Assembly (NCBI GenBank): GCA_963974345.1
Contig: CAXBBW010000002.1
Coordinates: 186,001-250,000, forward strand
Source of the DNA: RHLJ01 sp963974345
GTDB lineage: Bacteria > Bacteroidota > Rhodothermia > Balneolales > Balneolaceae
Reading direction: 5' to 3'
DNA length: 64,000 bases
Made by a program: the position numbers and the translations under genes. Below are positions 18,644 to 28,139 of this stretch, piece by piece (the stretch's first letter is position 1; every line of letters begins with the position of its first letter). The notes beneath the pieces were generated by a model, which saw only the letters and a program-made list of their open reading frames with translations, did not search any database and had not been told where the DNA came from.

Positions 18644-19890
18644 ATAATGTTCGTGATTTTAATTGGTCAATTACTATTGCTTGGGTTATTCTAACCGTAA
18701 TTGGATTAACTGCTATTTATAGTGCTACTCAAGGTCCAGTCTCTGAGTTTCTTCCAGACTATATTCAAGGTAACTTTAATAAGCAATTAGGCTTTGTTAT
18801 TGCTTCAGTGTTGATAATGATTGGAGTCCAATTCTTCTCCCCTCGTAGTTTCCTTCAGCTTTCATTTGTTTTTTACTCTTTTGGGATTCTTTTAATGATT
18901 CTCACGCTCTCATTTGGTGCTGAAATAAATGGAGCAAAAAGTTGGTTTAGAATAGGTTCTTTTGGAATACAAAGTAGCGAATTTATGAAAATAGCTACAA
19001 TTCTTGCAGTTGCTAATTACCTAACGAGCAGAAGAAATATCTCAGCTGAAAATATTCGCTACGCTCTCATTTCTGTATTGATAATTTTGCTTCCAACAGC
19101 TTTAGTTATTCTTCAAAATGATTTTGGAACAGCAATTATATTTCTTGCCCTTATACCTGTAATGTTGTTTTGGTCTGGTCTTCCATATGGAGTTTCACTA
19201 TTTATAATATCACCAGCTTTAATCCTATACTTAACAGTACTTGGGTGGCAATTTGGACTCATATCTGCACTTATTCTTACAGGAGTTATTTTCTTTATTC
19301 AAAGAAGAACATGGTTAACGATAACATCTTTTATAACAGGAATTCTTACTGTTGTTGGGGTACAGCTTGCATTAAGTAGTATTCTTCAGCCACATCAAAT
19401 TGCTAGAATAACTGCGTTTACTAACCCAGCTTATGATCCAACCGGAGCAGGATGGAATGTAATACAAGCAAAAACTGCAATTGGTTCAGGTGGGCTAACG
19501 GGTAAAGGCTTTCTTGAAGGCACACAAACTCAACTCCGATTCTTACCTGAACAATGGACAGACTTTGTATTCTGTGTAATTGGTGAAGAATTTGGATTCT
19601 TAGGGGCGGGTCTAGTAGTTTTTACATTTGGGTTTTTATTTATCAGACTACTAAGAATGGCAGGAAATCATAAACACCCTTTTGCTCAACTAGTTACCGT
19701 TAGTGTTACTGCGGTATTCTTCATTCACTTTTTTATTAATGTTGGGAGTGCAACCGCGTTACTTCCTGTTATTGGGATTCCGCTTCCATTTGTTAGCTAT
19801 GGAGGTTCTGCCTTTTTAACTAATACTTTAATGTTAGCACTTTGTCTAAATATGGATTTTCATAAACGTGAGTTTAGTATCTATCGCTAA
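18640..19890 (+). CDS. rodA: Peptidoglycan glycosyltransferase RodA
   Basis: RodA is the SEDS-family glycan polymerase partnered with PBP2. The 416 residues contain about ten membrane segments and the SEDS signatures GAKSWFRIGSFGIQSSEFMK, LPTALVILQNDFGTA (with the catalytic-region aspartate), LPEQWTDFVFCVIGEEFGF and IPLPFVSYGGSAFL. It ends the mre operon. Its last four bases overlap the end of rnhB on the opposite strand. Confidence 0.97.
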   Translation: MNNVRDFNWSITIAWVILTVIGLTAIYSATQGPVSEFLPDYIQGNFNKQLGFVIASVLIMIGVQFFSPRSFLQLSFVFYSFGILLMILTLSFGAEINGAKSWFRIGSFGIQSSEFMKIATILAVANYLTSRRNISAENIRYALISVLIILLPTALVILQNDFGTAIIFLALIPVMLFWSGLPYGVSLFIISPALILYLTVLGWQFGLISALILTGVIFFIQRRTWLTITSFITGILTVVGVQLALSSILQPHQIARITAFTNPAYDPTGAGWNVIQAKTAIGSGGLTGKGFLEGTQTQLRFLPEQWTDFVFCVIGEEFGFLGAGLVVFTFGFLFIRLLRMAGNHKHPFAQLVTVSVTAVFFIHFFINVGSATALLPVIGIPLPFVSYGGSAFLTNTLMLALCLNMDFHKREFSIYR

Positions 19891-20501
19891 CCTAATCTAT
19901 AGTTTTTATTAGTACCAAGTTTAAAAGTTGTTCTATGGTACTTAGTTTTTCCAAACTTTTTTAATGCGTTTTTATGTTGAGAGGTTGGATAACCAACATT
20001 CGTTTTCCAACCAAATTCTGGATACTTCTCCCCAAGTTCTTTCATCAAATTATCCCTGTAGACCTTTGCTAGAATAGAAGCTGCTCCTATCGTCATAGAT
20101 CTATCATCTCCTTTTATAAGGCATGTATAAGGTATTAATGAAGCTAAGTATCTATTCCCATCAACCAATAAAAAATCTGGTGAAGCTTCATCTTCATCAA
20201 CACATTTTTGCATTGTTGCTAGCGAAGACCAAAGAATATTCAGCCGATCAATTTCTTCTATACTACCTTCTTTTATAGTCCAAAAAAGTGCCCTCTCTTT
20301 AATTTGATTTGCTAACTCCTCCCTTTTTCGCTTAGGTATCTTCTTACTGTCTCTTATTCCTTCTATTTTAGTTCCTTTTTTGAATATTACCCCCGCAGCA
20401 ACAACAGGACCTGCAAGACAGCCCCTACCTACTTCATCCAACCCCATAATTCTGGAAAAACCTTCATCCCATAATTTTTCTTCAAACTCTAATCTGTTCA
20501 T
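19887..20501 (-). CDS. rnhB: Ribonuclease HII
   Basis: RNase HII cleaves the RNA strand of RNA/DNA hybrids and excises single ribonucleotides from DNA. The 204-residue protein shows the catalytic DE pair D22-E23 in MGLDEVGRGCLAGPVVAAG, a further aspartate in LLVDGN, and the AASILAKVYRD motif with its aspartate. It stands alone on the minus strand, converging on rodA with a 4-base overlap of stop codons, so the two transcripts overlap in antisense. Confidence 0.97.
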   Translation of the reverse strand: MNRLEFEEKLWDEGFSRIMGLDEVGRGCLAGPVVAAGVIFKKGTKIEGIRDSKKIPKRKREELANQIKERALFWTIKEGSIEEIDRLNILWSSLATMQKCVDEDEASPDFLLVDGNRYLASLIPYTCLIKGDDRSMTIGAASILAKVYRDNLMKELGEKYPEFGWKTNVGYPTSQHKNALKKFGKTKYHRTTFKLGTNKNYRLG

Positions 20502-20581
20502 ATGATAAAATATAGTCTTTCAAATCAAATTTTATGGAACTGATTTGGTTAAAGTTATATTCTTATTAAAAAAAGAATTCT

Positions 20582-21694
20582 ATGAATTTAAGATATTTTG
20601 AATGGGATGAACGTCTTAATACTAAGAATGGCGCTCAACCTTTTGATACTCTTTGGGACTTATTCCAACAGCTACTCACCATTTCAAGCGGAGATGTTTC
20701 TCAAGCTATACGCTGGCTTACCGAACTAGATAAAGAATATAAGATAACTGAGCAATTTAAAAATGGTTTTTCAATTGGAGATTTCATCGATGAGCTAAAA
20801 GAACGGGGCTATATTGATGATGGTAATCAAAGTGGCCAACCGATTATTACCAAAAAAACCGAACGTAGTCTTCGAAAAAAATCATTAGAAGAAGTATTCA
20901 AAAACCTTGAAAAAGGTGGGTTTGGTAACCATAAAACTCAGCATACAGGAAGGGGAGCTGAACGTCAACCTGAAACCCGAAGATGGAGCAAAAATGATGA
21001 TATCGGGCAGATTGATAGCGTAAATACAATGTTGAATATGCTTCACCACAGTAGTTTGGATAATTTCGAACTACAAGAGGATGATTTAGAGGTTTATGAA
21101 ACCGACCACTATACTTCAGTTGCTACAGTTCTTTTAATAGATTTAAGCCATTCAATGATTTTATACGGCGAGGATAGAATTACACCAGCCAAAAAAGTAG
21201 CAATGGCTCTCTCTGAATTGATAATGACTAACTATGCTAAGGATTCTTTAGATATTGTAGCATTTGGTAATGAAGCATGGCAAATTTCTGTTGAAGATTT
21301 ACCATATTTAAAAGTTGGTCCTTATCACACAAATACAAAGCAGGGTCTAGAATTAGCGCGCCATATCTTACAAAGAAAGAAATACGCAAATAAACAAATT
21401 TTCATGATTACTGATGGAAAACCTTCCTGCATGATGGAAAATGGAAAGCTATATAAAAATAGCTTTGGCCTAGATAGGAAGATCGTTAACAAAGTGCTCG
21501 ATGAAGCTGTTAAATGTCGTAGAGATCAAATTAGCATTACTACCTTTATGATTGCAAGCGATCCATACCTTCAGAGCTTCGTTCGAGAAATGACAGAAGC
21601 AAATAAAGGAAAAGCTTATTTTGCTTCTCTCGATAACCTAGGTGGGTACATTTTTGAAGACTATATCAAAAACCGTAAAAAAAATGTGAAATAA
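20582..21694 (+). CDS. VWA-domain protein of unknown role
   Basis: The 370-residue protein has a hydrophilic N-terminal half (residues 1-170, with a basic, glycine-rich stretch at about 110-145) and a von Willebrand factor A domain at about 180-360. The metal-ion-dependent adhesion site is visible as DLSHSM (starting at about residue 187), with a later threonine and aspartate (MITDGKPS). No signal peptide or membrane segment is seen, so it is probably cytosolic. Related bacterial proteins often pair with a MoxR-type AAA+ ATPase, but none is adjacent here. A two-way terminator follows immediately. The role is unknown. Confidence 0.85.
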   Translation: MNLRYFEWDERLNTKNGAQPFDTLWDLFQQLLTISSGDVSQAIRWLTELDKEYKITEQFKNGFSIGDFIDELKERGYIDDGNQSGQPIITKKTERSLRKKSLEEVFKNLEKGGFGNHKTQHTGRGAERQPETRRWSKNDDIGQIDSVNTMLNMLHHSSLDNFELQEDDLEVYETDHYTSVATVLLIDLSHSMILYGEDRITPAKKVAMALSELIMTNYAKDSLDIVAFGNEAWQISVEDLPYLKVGPYHTNTKQGLELARHILQRKKYANKQIFMITDGKPSCMMENGKLYKNSFGLDRKIVNKVLDEAVKCRRDQISITTFMIASDPYLQSFVREMTEANKGKAYFASLDNLGGYIFEDYIKNRKKNVK

Positions 21695-21724
21695 AAAAGC
21701 CGATAGCAATCACTAACGGCTTTT
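21695..21724. terminator. Bidirectional terminator
   Basis: AAAAGCCGATAG (21695-21706) pairs with CTAACGGCTTTT (21713-21724) with one mismatch across a 6-base loop. There are A and T runs on either side, so it can end transcription of the VWA gene from the left and of the ompH/bamA run from the right. Confidence 0.85.
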
Positions 21725-21751
21725 AAAATAAAAATCTTTTTAAAGGTTAAT

Positions 21752-22312
21752 TTAGAACATTCCTAGTTGTTCCATCACCTTCTCAGTAATGTCATACTTA
21801 GATTGATATTCTTCTGATGCATATAGAATTACTAAATCTCCGGTACTAGTAGTCGTATTCAATACATAAATTAATCCCATGTTTTCAGCTACTGTATCGA
21901 TTGCTGTTCCAATCTGCTCCAAAAGTGGTCCTAGTAATTCACTTCTTTTATCCTGAAGTTCTTGCTCTGCAGTTTGCTGAGCTTGAACTAATTCATTTTG
22001 TAGTTGACCAAGTCTTGCTTCTTCCTGTCTTTGAGCTTCAGATGAAATAACACCTATTTTCTGTTGGTAAGCATTAACCTGTTGCTGAAAAGCTTGTTCT
22101 TTAGTTGTAAGCTCTTGTTGCTTACGAGCGGTAAAGTTTTGAAGGCGTTGTTGTACTGCTTTCATCTCTGGCATACTTGCAAGTATAGCCTGAGGGTTTA
22201 CATAACCAATTTTAAGCTCAGAGGTTTGCGCCTGTGTACTATTGGAAATTCCAACAACCAATAAAGCGGTCATTAAAATCATATTAAATCGTAGTATCAT
22301 TTTTTCTTTCAT
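21752..22312 (-). CDS. OmpH/Skp family periplasmic chaperone, third paralogue
   Basis: Skp/OmpH proteins hold unfolded outer membrane proteins in the periplasm. This 186-residue protein has a signal peptide (about 1-28, ending TQAQ), the IGYVNPQAILASMPEMKAVQQ start of the fold, a long glutamine- and glutamate-rich coiled coil (about 55-140), and the C-terminal VLNTTTSTGDLVILYAS strand region. It is the last gene of the minus-strand run and ends 28 bases before a two-way terminator. Its 19-base spacing from the upstream paralogue suggests co-transcription. Confidence 0.93.
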   Translation of the reverse strand: MKEKMILRFNMILMTALLVVGISNSTQAQTSELKIGYVNPQAILASMPEMKAVQQRLQNFTARKQQELTTKEQAFQQQVNAYQQKIGVISSEAQRQEEARLGQLQNELVQAQQTAEQELQDKRSELLGPLLEQIGTAIDTVAENMGLIYVLNTTTSTGDLVILYASEEYQSKYDITEKVMEQLGMF

Positions 22313-22331
22313 AAGTTAATTCTCAATTACT

Positions 22332-22850
22332 TTATTCTGCCTTTAGTTTAGCAAGTACTTGCGGTGTTATATTTAGTTTTTCTTCGTTCGAGTAAAAAAT
22401 GATAGCATCTCCATATGAGGTTACTTCATTTAGCACCAAATCTAATCCCATTTCGGATGCAACTGCTTTAATAGCGTTGTCCATTTTCTGTAAAATTGGA
22501 GTCATCATTTGAGTTCTTTTTTGTCTTATCTCATTCAAATAAGTCTCTCTTTCCTGTTCTAATACATTATTTCTATTTAAAAATTCTTGCTCCTTTGTTG
22601 CACGTGCCTCTGCAGAAAGAACCGCTTTACCCTCTTCATATGTTGCTAAATCATTTTGAAGTTTAGTTGACTTAGCAATTAAATCTTGATCGCGAGTTTC
22701 AACTAACGATTCTATTTGTTGCTCAATTGCTGATACCTCCTCTAATTCAAAAAGAATCTGAGATGGGTTCATATAGCCGATTTTTGACTGTGCAAATGTT
22801 GTAACTGAGAAAACCGCTACTAAACTGAATACTAAAAAATATTTTTTCAT
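22332..22850 (-). CDS. OmpH/Skp family periplasmic chaperone, second paralogue
   Basis: The 172-residue protein has a signal peptide (about 1-20, ending TFAQ), the IGYMNPSQILFELEEVSAIEQ start, a central coiled coil and the LVLNEVTSYGDAIIFYS C-terminal motif. It is the middle one of three tandem ompH genes downstream of bamA. Its similarity to the third copy is clear at both ends, while the coiled coil has diverged. It follows the first paralogue after 47 bases. Confidence 0.93.
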   Translation of the reverse strand: MKKYFLVFSLVAVFSVTTFAQSKIGYMNPSQILFELEEVSAIEQQIESLVETRDQDLIAKSTKLQNDLATYEEGKAVLSAEARATKEQEFLNRNNVLEQERETYLNEIRQKRTQMMTPILQKMDNAIKAVASEMGLDLVLNEVTSYGDAIIFYSNEEKLNITPQVLAKLKAE

Positions 22851-22897
22851 ATCTGTGTTTTGTTCAGCGTAAAATAACGCCTTTTAGTTAAAATTAC

Positions 22898-23431
22898 TTA
22901 TTCTAGTTCTATTCCAAGTTCTAGTAGAATAGCTTCATTAAGATTCCATTCTCCTCTGGCAAATACCATATAGATATCACCTGAACGATCAAATACAAAA
23001 TCAAATCCTTGCTTCTGTGCTACTGTTCTTAATGCTGAAAAAATTTGGCGTTGAATAGGCTCCAATAAATCCCTTTGATTCTGAAAATATTCTCCTTTTG
23101 GTCCAAACTTCTGATTTAAAAACGCATCTCTGGACTGTTTCTTTTGTTTTATTTCATTTATTTTTTGTTCTCTAATCTCTTCAGTATAGAGTATTTCTTT
23201 TGCTTGATAATCTTCTTCAAGAGCGTTTATCTCCTCATCAAATTCTTCAAGTTCTTGGTTCCAACCATCACTTAATAATTGCAAACGTTGTTCTATTCCA
23301 TTGTACTCAGGTATTTGAGCAAGAATTACTTCTGATTCGAAATACCCAATTTTTTGATCCTGTGCTTTTAGAGTATAATTCCCACTTATTCCAACTAATA
23401 AAAAGATTATTAAGCAAAGTATGTTTCTCAT
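22898..23431 (-). CDS. OmpH/Skp family periplasmic chaperone, first paralogue
   Basis: I place the start at the ATG at 23431 (MRNILCLIIFLL), which overlaps the bamA stop by one base. A longer frame from 23467 would put 12 residues before the signal peptide. The 177-residue product has a signal peptide to about LKAQ, then KIGYFESEVILAQIPEYNGIEQ, a highly charged coiled coil, and FDFVFDRSGDIYMVFA at the C terminus. It is the most diverged of the three copies. Immediate coupling to bamA fits a role in delivering clients to the Bam machine. Confidence 0.92.
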   Translation of the reverse strand: MRNILCLIIFLLVGISGNYTLKAQDQKIGYFESEVILAQIPEYNGIEQRLQLLSDGWNQELEEFDEEINALEEDYQAKEILYTEEIREQKINEIKQKKQSRDAFLNQKFGPKGEYFQNQRDLLEPIQRQIFSALRTVAQKQGFDFVFDRSGDIYMVFARGEWNLNEAILLELGIELE

Positions 23432-25920
23432 TAGAAAGGTGCCCCTATATTGAATAAGAATTCCCAATTACCAGGAGTAACAGATGTTCCATCGACTCCA
23501 TCTAATCTATATCCATAACTTAAATCAACTAAACCAAGAACAGGTAAAAATAGTCGAGTTCCAAGTCCAACAGATCTTTTTAAATTAAAAGGATCGAAAT
23601 CAGAAAAATTTGCATATGAATTACCGGCGTCAAAAAATACATATGGTATTAATTGTAATTGCTCAGTGCTTACAGCCGGATATCTCAATTCTAGTGAATA
23701 TTTAGTATAAAGTCTTCCCCCAATCTGTCTCCCATTTACAACTGGTGCAATACTTTCGTTTAAGCCACCAGGGTATCCTCTTAAATCAATATTATCGTAT
23801 AAGAAACTTTGTCTTTGCTGTAGCTGAGTTCCACCTACAAGAAACCTCTGGAAACTACTTCTCCTGTCTTCTGTTAGGTAACCAATAAATCCATAGTCGG
23901 CCTGGCTAGTTAACACTAACTTACCCACAACAGGAACATGGTGTTGAAAATCTGTCTTAATTTTGTAGAACTCAGAAAAACCAGGAATTGGAGGAGCTAT
24001 TTCACCAGAAAGAGTAAATTTCGATCCCATATTAGGAGATATAAAATTATCGAGAGAATTTCTTTCTAATACCTGTTTAAATGATATAACACTTGAAGTT
24101 CCTTTAGCTAATCCAGTTGTAAATCCATCAACTACATCATACAATTGATAACTAAGTACGCTACGTGTTGAAAAATAATCATCTGGCCACTTTAATCTTT
24201 TACCAAGAGAAACACTTGCTGAGAACAATTTATTTCGTGCATCAGAATTTCGATACCTTATATAATTATAAGATAAGTTTACACCAAGTGAGGTTGGTTT
24301 TCCATTTAGCCATGGCTCAACAAATCCGAAGCTATAGCTTTGATACCCAGTTCCAGTAACTTGTACACCGAGCGATAATGTTTGCCCATCTCCAGAAGGA
24401 AAAGGTGTAAAATCACCCTCAATTGCTCTTTTTAAAGAAAAGTTATTGAAATTTAGTCTTGCTGAAATAATAGCACCTATTGATTGTCCTCCATATCCAC
24501 CAGAGAATTCAAAATTACTTGTGCTTTGAGACTCATCTAAGTTAAAGGATATATCTACTTCTTTAGTTTGAAATTGTGGTACATAGTCAGGAGTAATATT
24601 CTGAGGATCAAAATATCCTAACGTACTTAACTCTCGTATTGAGCGAACAATTGCATCCCTGCTAAAAGTATTCCCAGGAACGGTTCTTAGTGTTCTTCGT
24701 ACAACATCATCATGAGTATTTGTATTTCCTGAAAAGGAAACATTTCTAATTGTTGCAATTTCATCTTCATACAAATCAAAATGAATATCTAGCGAATCTT
24801 CTCCAATTTTTGAAACGGTAGGAATTGCTTGAAAAAATAGGTACCCAATATTTTGATACAAGCTATTTATATCAGTTGAATTTTTGTTGAAGTTTAAATT
24901 TTGTTCATATTTTTCTTCATCAAATATATCTCCTTTTTCAAATCCAAGAGAAAAGCTTAGTTGTTGGTCTGTATAAACGGTATTTCCATCCCAAGTAATA
25001 TTTCGAATTTTATATTGGGGTCCTTCTTCAATATTAAGTCTTACTTTAATTCCTCTTTTGTCCCCATCATAATCAAAAACCCAAACAGAATCAGACACAA
25101 CCCGAACATCTGTGTATCCATTATTTCTATAGTAAGTAAGTACTTTTTCAGTCCCTTCCTCAAAATCTTCTTGCTTAAAGGTCTTTTTTGAAAGGAATTT
25201 CCACCAAGCATCTTCTTTTAGAGGTTTCATTTTTTTCCTTAGCTTCCTATCTGAAAATGCTTCCGCCCCTTTAAATTGTATATCCTTCACTTCAAGCTTT
25301 TTCCCTCTTTTAACATTAAAGATAAGGGTAGATCGATTTTCAACTTTTGAAGGAAGTACTTCTGTTTCTACTTCAGTAAACCAAAGTCCTTTCTCTTTAT
25401 AAAACTTATAAATCTTACTTTTGGCTTGTGCTATATTTGCTTCAGTAATTGCAATACCAGCCACCAAAGATATTTCTTTTTTGAGATCTCTTCTTTCAGA
25501 CCTTTTAACACCCTCAATTTTATATTCAAACATTCGAGGTTGTTCTGTAACGTCAATTATTATCCTAAGTCCCGTTAATGTTTTCTCAGTAATAAATACC
25601 TTAACATCTGAGAAAAGTCCCACTCTATAGAGACGTTTAATTGCATCAGAAATTTCAGTACCAGGGTAAGTAATTGTTGTACCTTCACTTAAAGAGCTCG
25701 CATTAATAATAAATTGCTCTCTAGTAAATTCATTACCTCTAATTTCTAATCCAAGAATAGTATACTCTTGAGGAATTTCGAGTGTAGGGTCTGTAATTTG
25801 GAAATCTTGAGCCTTAGTTTCTTCTAAACAAATACCGACAGTTAATAAGAAAAGGAACGTTAATAAAATTCGTTTCGACAATTTGAACACGTGTGATTTA
25901 GCCAAAGATTGATTTTTCAT
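23431..25920 (-). CDS. bamA: Outer membrane protein assembly factor BamA
   Basis: BamA folds and inserts outer membrane beta-barrels. The 829-residue protein has a signal peptide (to about ETKAQ), a POTRA array at about residues 50-430 (for example the YRVGLFSDVKV and YYRNNGYTDVRVVSD repeats), and a C-terminal 16-strand barrel. The barrel includes FLVGGTQLQQRQSF and DLRGYPGGLNE near the lid-loop position (usual motif VRGF/Y) and ends in FLFNIGAPF. It overlaps uppS by 4 bases upstream and the first ompH by 1 base downstream, the classic outer-membrane biogenesis order. Confidence 0.97.
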   Translation of the reverse strand: MKNQSLAKSHVFKLSKRILLTFLFLLTVGICLEETKAQDFQITDPTLEIPQEYTILGLEIRGNEFTREQFIINASSLSEGTTITYPGTEISDAIKRLYRVGLFSDVKVFITEKTLTGLRIIIDVTEQPRMFEYKIEGVKRSERRDLKKEISLVAGIAITEANIAQAKSKIYKFYKEKGLWFTEVETEVLPSKVENRSTLIFNVKRGKKLEVKDIQFKGAEAFSDRKLRKKMKPLKEDAWWKFLSKKTFKQEDFEEGTEKVLTYYRNNGYTDVRVVSDSVWVFDYDGDKRGIKVRLNIEEGPQYKIRNITWDGNTVYTDQQLSFSLGFEKGDIFDEEKYEQNLNFNKNSTDINSLYQNIGYLFFQAIPTVSKIGEDSLDIHFDLYEDEIATIRNVSFSGNTNTHDDVVRRTLRTVPGNTFSRDAIVRSIRELSTLGYFDPQNITPDYVPQFQTKEVDISFNLDESQSTSNFEFSGGYGGQSIGAIISARLNFNNFSLKRAIEGDFTPFPSGDGQTLSLGVQVTGTGYQSYSFGFVEPWLNGKPTSLGVNLSYNYIRYRNSDARNKLFSASVSLGKRLKWPDDYFSTRSVLSYQLYDVVDGFTTGLAKGTSSVISFKQVLERNSLDNFISPNMGSKFTLSGEIAPPIPGFSEFYKIKTDFQHHVPVVGKLVLTSQADYGFIGYLTEDRRSSFQRFLVGGTQLQQRQSFLYDNIDLRGYPGGLNESIAPVVNGRQIGGRLYTKYSLELRYPAVSTEQLQLIPYVFFDAGNSYANFSDFDPFNLKRSVGLGTRLFLPVLGLVDLSYGYRLDGVDGTSVTPGNWEFLFNIGAPF

Positions 25921-26738
25921 TTTTTATGTAAACGGGTACTACTATCGGTTTCGTCTTTGGATAATTCTACTTTTCCAAATCGCCTATCCCGTTTCTGATA
26001 CGATGCTATTGCTTTATAAAGTTCATTACGTCTAAAATCAGGCCAATATTGTTGAGTAATGTATAATTCTGAATATGCCAATTGCCAAAGTAGGAAATTA
26101 CTAATCCTATATTCACCACTTGTTCTTATAATAAGGTCGGGATCTGGAACATTAGCAGTTGAGAGGTGATCACTGATCATTTGATCATTAATTAACTCAG
26201 GATCAAGTCGACCTTCTTTAACATGTCCCGCAATTTTCTTTACTGCTTGGGTAATATCCCACCTTCCTGAATAACTAAGTGCAAGGCACAATTGTAATCT
26301 TGTATTATCTTTTGTTAGATCAATAGCTTCTTTTAACTGTTTTTGGCAATCATGCGGAAAACGATCCATCTGACCTATGGTAACCAACTGGATATTATTT
26401 TCATGCAAATTATCCGCTTCTTTTCGAAGTGAAGAAACTAGAATTCTCATCAACCCTCTAACTTCTGCAGTCGGTCGCCCCCAGTTCTCAGTTGAGAATG
26501 CATATAGAGTTAGATATTGTACTCCAAGTTGAGCACAAGCTTCCGTAATATCACGAACAGAATCTACACCAACTTTATGACCGTGAAGTCGGATACTGCC
26601 TCTACTCTTAGCCCATCTTCCATTGCCATCCATTATTATGGCTATATGCTCAGGAATCTCACCATTTTCTTTCAACAGAAACTGGTTGTCCTTGTCTTGG
26701 GTACTCTGAGTTGTATTTGTTAACGTAAGCTCTTTCAA
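25917..26738 (-). CDS. uppS: Isoprenyl (undecaprenyl) diphosphate synthase
   Basis: UppS condenses isopentenyl diphosphate units in cis onto farnesyl diphosphate to make the lipid carrier for peptidoglycan precursors. The 273-residue protein shows IAIIMDGNGRWAKSRG with the catalytic aspartate D37, GHKVGVDSVRD, TLYAFSTENWGRP, and PDLIIRTSGEYRISNFLLWQ. A 25-residue hydrophilic N-terminal extension precedes the fold. It is translationally coupled to bamA (4-base overlap). Confidence 0.97.
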   Translation of the reverse strand: MKELTLTNTTQSTQDKDNQFLLKENGEIPEHIAIIMDGNGRWAKSRGSIRLHGHKVGVDSVRDITEACAQLGVQYLTLYAFSTENWGRPTAEVRGLMRILVSSLRKEADNLHENNIQLVTIGQMDRFPHDCQKQLKEAIDLTKDNTRLQLCLALSYSGRWDITQAVKKIAGHVKEGRLDPELINDQMISDHLSTANVPDPDLIIRTSGEYRISNFLLWQLAYSELYITQQYWPDFRRNELYKAIASYQKRDRRFGKVELSKDETDSSTRLHKK

Positions 26739-26812
26739 AGGGGATTTTTCTAGCTGATTTTCAAGCTCCCAAAATTAGAGCTTTAAGCTTCCTTAATCAA
26801 GGTAAAGTATGT

Positions 26813-27280
26813 TTATTTATTAGATAGCTTTCGCTTGATATCAATCATTTCAAGTAAGGCTAACGCGGCCTCTCCCCCTTTGTTTCCTTTCTCACCAGAT
26901 CGTACCATTGCTTGTTTCACATCATCAGTAGTAAGAACACCAAAAGCGACTGGTTTTTGATATTTTAGATTAAGCTTAAGCACACCACGAGTTACTGCAT
27001 CGCAAACGTATTCGAAGTGTGGAGTTCCACCACGAATTACAACACCTAACGTAATTACACCATCAACATCTTTTTCTTCTAGAATATGTTGCGCTGTAAG
27101 TGGGATTTCGAACGAACCCGGACATCTAACTACTAGAATATCATCATCTGAAATCCCATTTCCTTTTAAAACCTTGAGCGCTCCATTCAACATTTTCTCG
27201 GTAATACTTGAATTCCATCTTGAAACAACAATTCCAATTTTTGCTCCACTTACTGATGTTTTTCCTTCTATCGTTTCCAT
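26813..27280 (-). CDS. ribH: 6,7-dimethyl-8-ribityllumazine synthase
   Basis: RibH makes the lumazine precursor of riboflavin from a ribityl-uracil and dihydroxybutanone phosphate. The 155-residue protein has the family core VVSRWNSSITEKML, VRCPGSFEIPLTAQ, and GVVIRGGTPHFEYVCDAVT, with the proton-transfer histidine H88. Other riboflavin genes are not in this window, and no FMN riboswitch is seen upstream. The gene starts 7 bases after the PHP phosphoesterase stop. Confidence 0.97.
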   Translation of the reverse strand: METIEGKTSVSGAKIGIVVSRWNSSITEKMLNGALKVLKGNGISDDDILVVRCPGSFEIPLTAQHILEEKDVDGVITLGVVIRGGTPHFEYVCDAVTRGVLKLNLKYQKPVAFGVLTTDDVKQAMVRSGEKGNKGGEAALALLEMIDIKRKLSNK

Positions 27281-27287
27281 GCTTATA

Positions 27288-28139
27288 CTATGTTTTAATT
27301 TCTACTATTTGTTTTCGCTGATCTGTCATTCGTTTCATTTTATCTATATGCTTTTTAGCAACACTTACAACACCTAAATGACGTTCTGCCATTTCTACTC
27401 CTCCATGGTAATCACTCCCTCCAGTTAATAATAGTGAATGATCTTCCACAATTTTAGTATACTTTTTTTGGAGATCAAAATTATGACTTGGATGAATACA
27501 TTCTAATCCATCAATACCAGCATCGATAAACTCATCTATTTCAATAGCTGAGTAATGTTTTGCGGGGTGTGCAAGAATTGTTGCTCCACCAATATTACGT
27601 ACGATCTCTATTACTTCTTTGTAATCAGGATAGCTGTTTTCGATTTCTCCAAGGCGTTCAGTACTCAAATATCGAATAAAAGCATCGTTATGATTTCGAG
27701 CGTATCCTTTTCCAATCAACACCTTTGCAACATGAGGTCTTCCAATATTTGCACCATTTGCTTCTGCTCTTACATCCTCATAATCAAGCTCTACTCCCTT
27801 TTCATTAAGAGTATTGATAATTCCTTTAATCCTATTTCTACGGGCTATTCGTTGAGATTTTAGAAAGTCGGAGAAGTATTCTGTATTTACATCAAAGTAA
27901 TAGGCTAAAATATGTGCTTCCTTATTATTGAAAGAGCTAGTAATCTCAACTCCGGGAATTAACTCAATTCCCAGTTCTTTAGCTTTATCAATAGCTTTAA
28001 AATAGCCATCAAAAGTATCATGATCTGTAATAGAAAGGGCTGCAAGTTTTCGTTTATGTGCTACTTCTACCGCTTGTTCGGGTTGAAGCCTTCCATCAGA
28101 GCATTTGGTATGGATATGTAAGTCAGCTTTAAGGAGCAT
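27288..28139 (-). CDS. PHP-domain phosphoesterase (RNase AM / YciV-like)
   Basis: The 283-residue protein opens with KADLHIHTKCSDGRLQPEQ, the first metal-binding motif of PHP domains. ALSITDHDTFDGY and LIPGVEITSSF follow, then TILAHPAKHY and TGGSDYHGG. Members of this arrangement hydrolyse 3',5'-nucleoside bisphosphates or trim RNA 5' ends. That activity is known of the family and not proved here. It overlaps the S41 protease stop by one base. Confidence 0.9.
   Translation of the reverse strand: MLLKADLHIHTKCSDGRLQPEQAVEVAHKRKLAALSITDHDTFDGYFKAIDKAKELGIELIPGVEITSSFNNKEAHILAYYFDVNTEYFSDFLKSQRIARRNRIKGIINTLNEKGVELDYEDVRAEANGANIGRPHVAKVLIGKGYARNHNDAFIRYLSTERLGEIENSYPDYKEVIEIVRNIGGATILAHPAKHYSAIEIDEFIDAGIDGLECIHPSHNFDLQKKYTKIVEDHSLLLTGGSDYHGGVEMAERHLGVVSVAKKHIDKMKRMTDQRKQIVEIKT

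Noticed and set aside
23432..23467. 12-residue extension of the first OmpH paralogue
   Set aside because: It precedes a complete signal peptide and overlaps the end of bamA; the ATG at 23431 is better.
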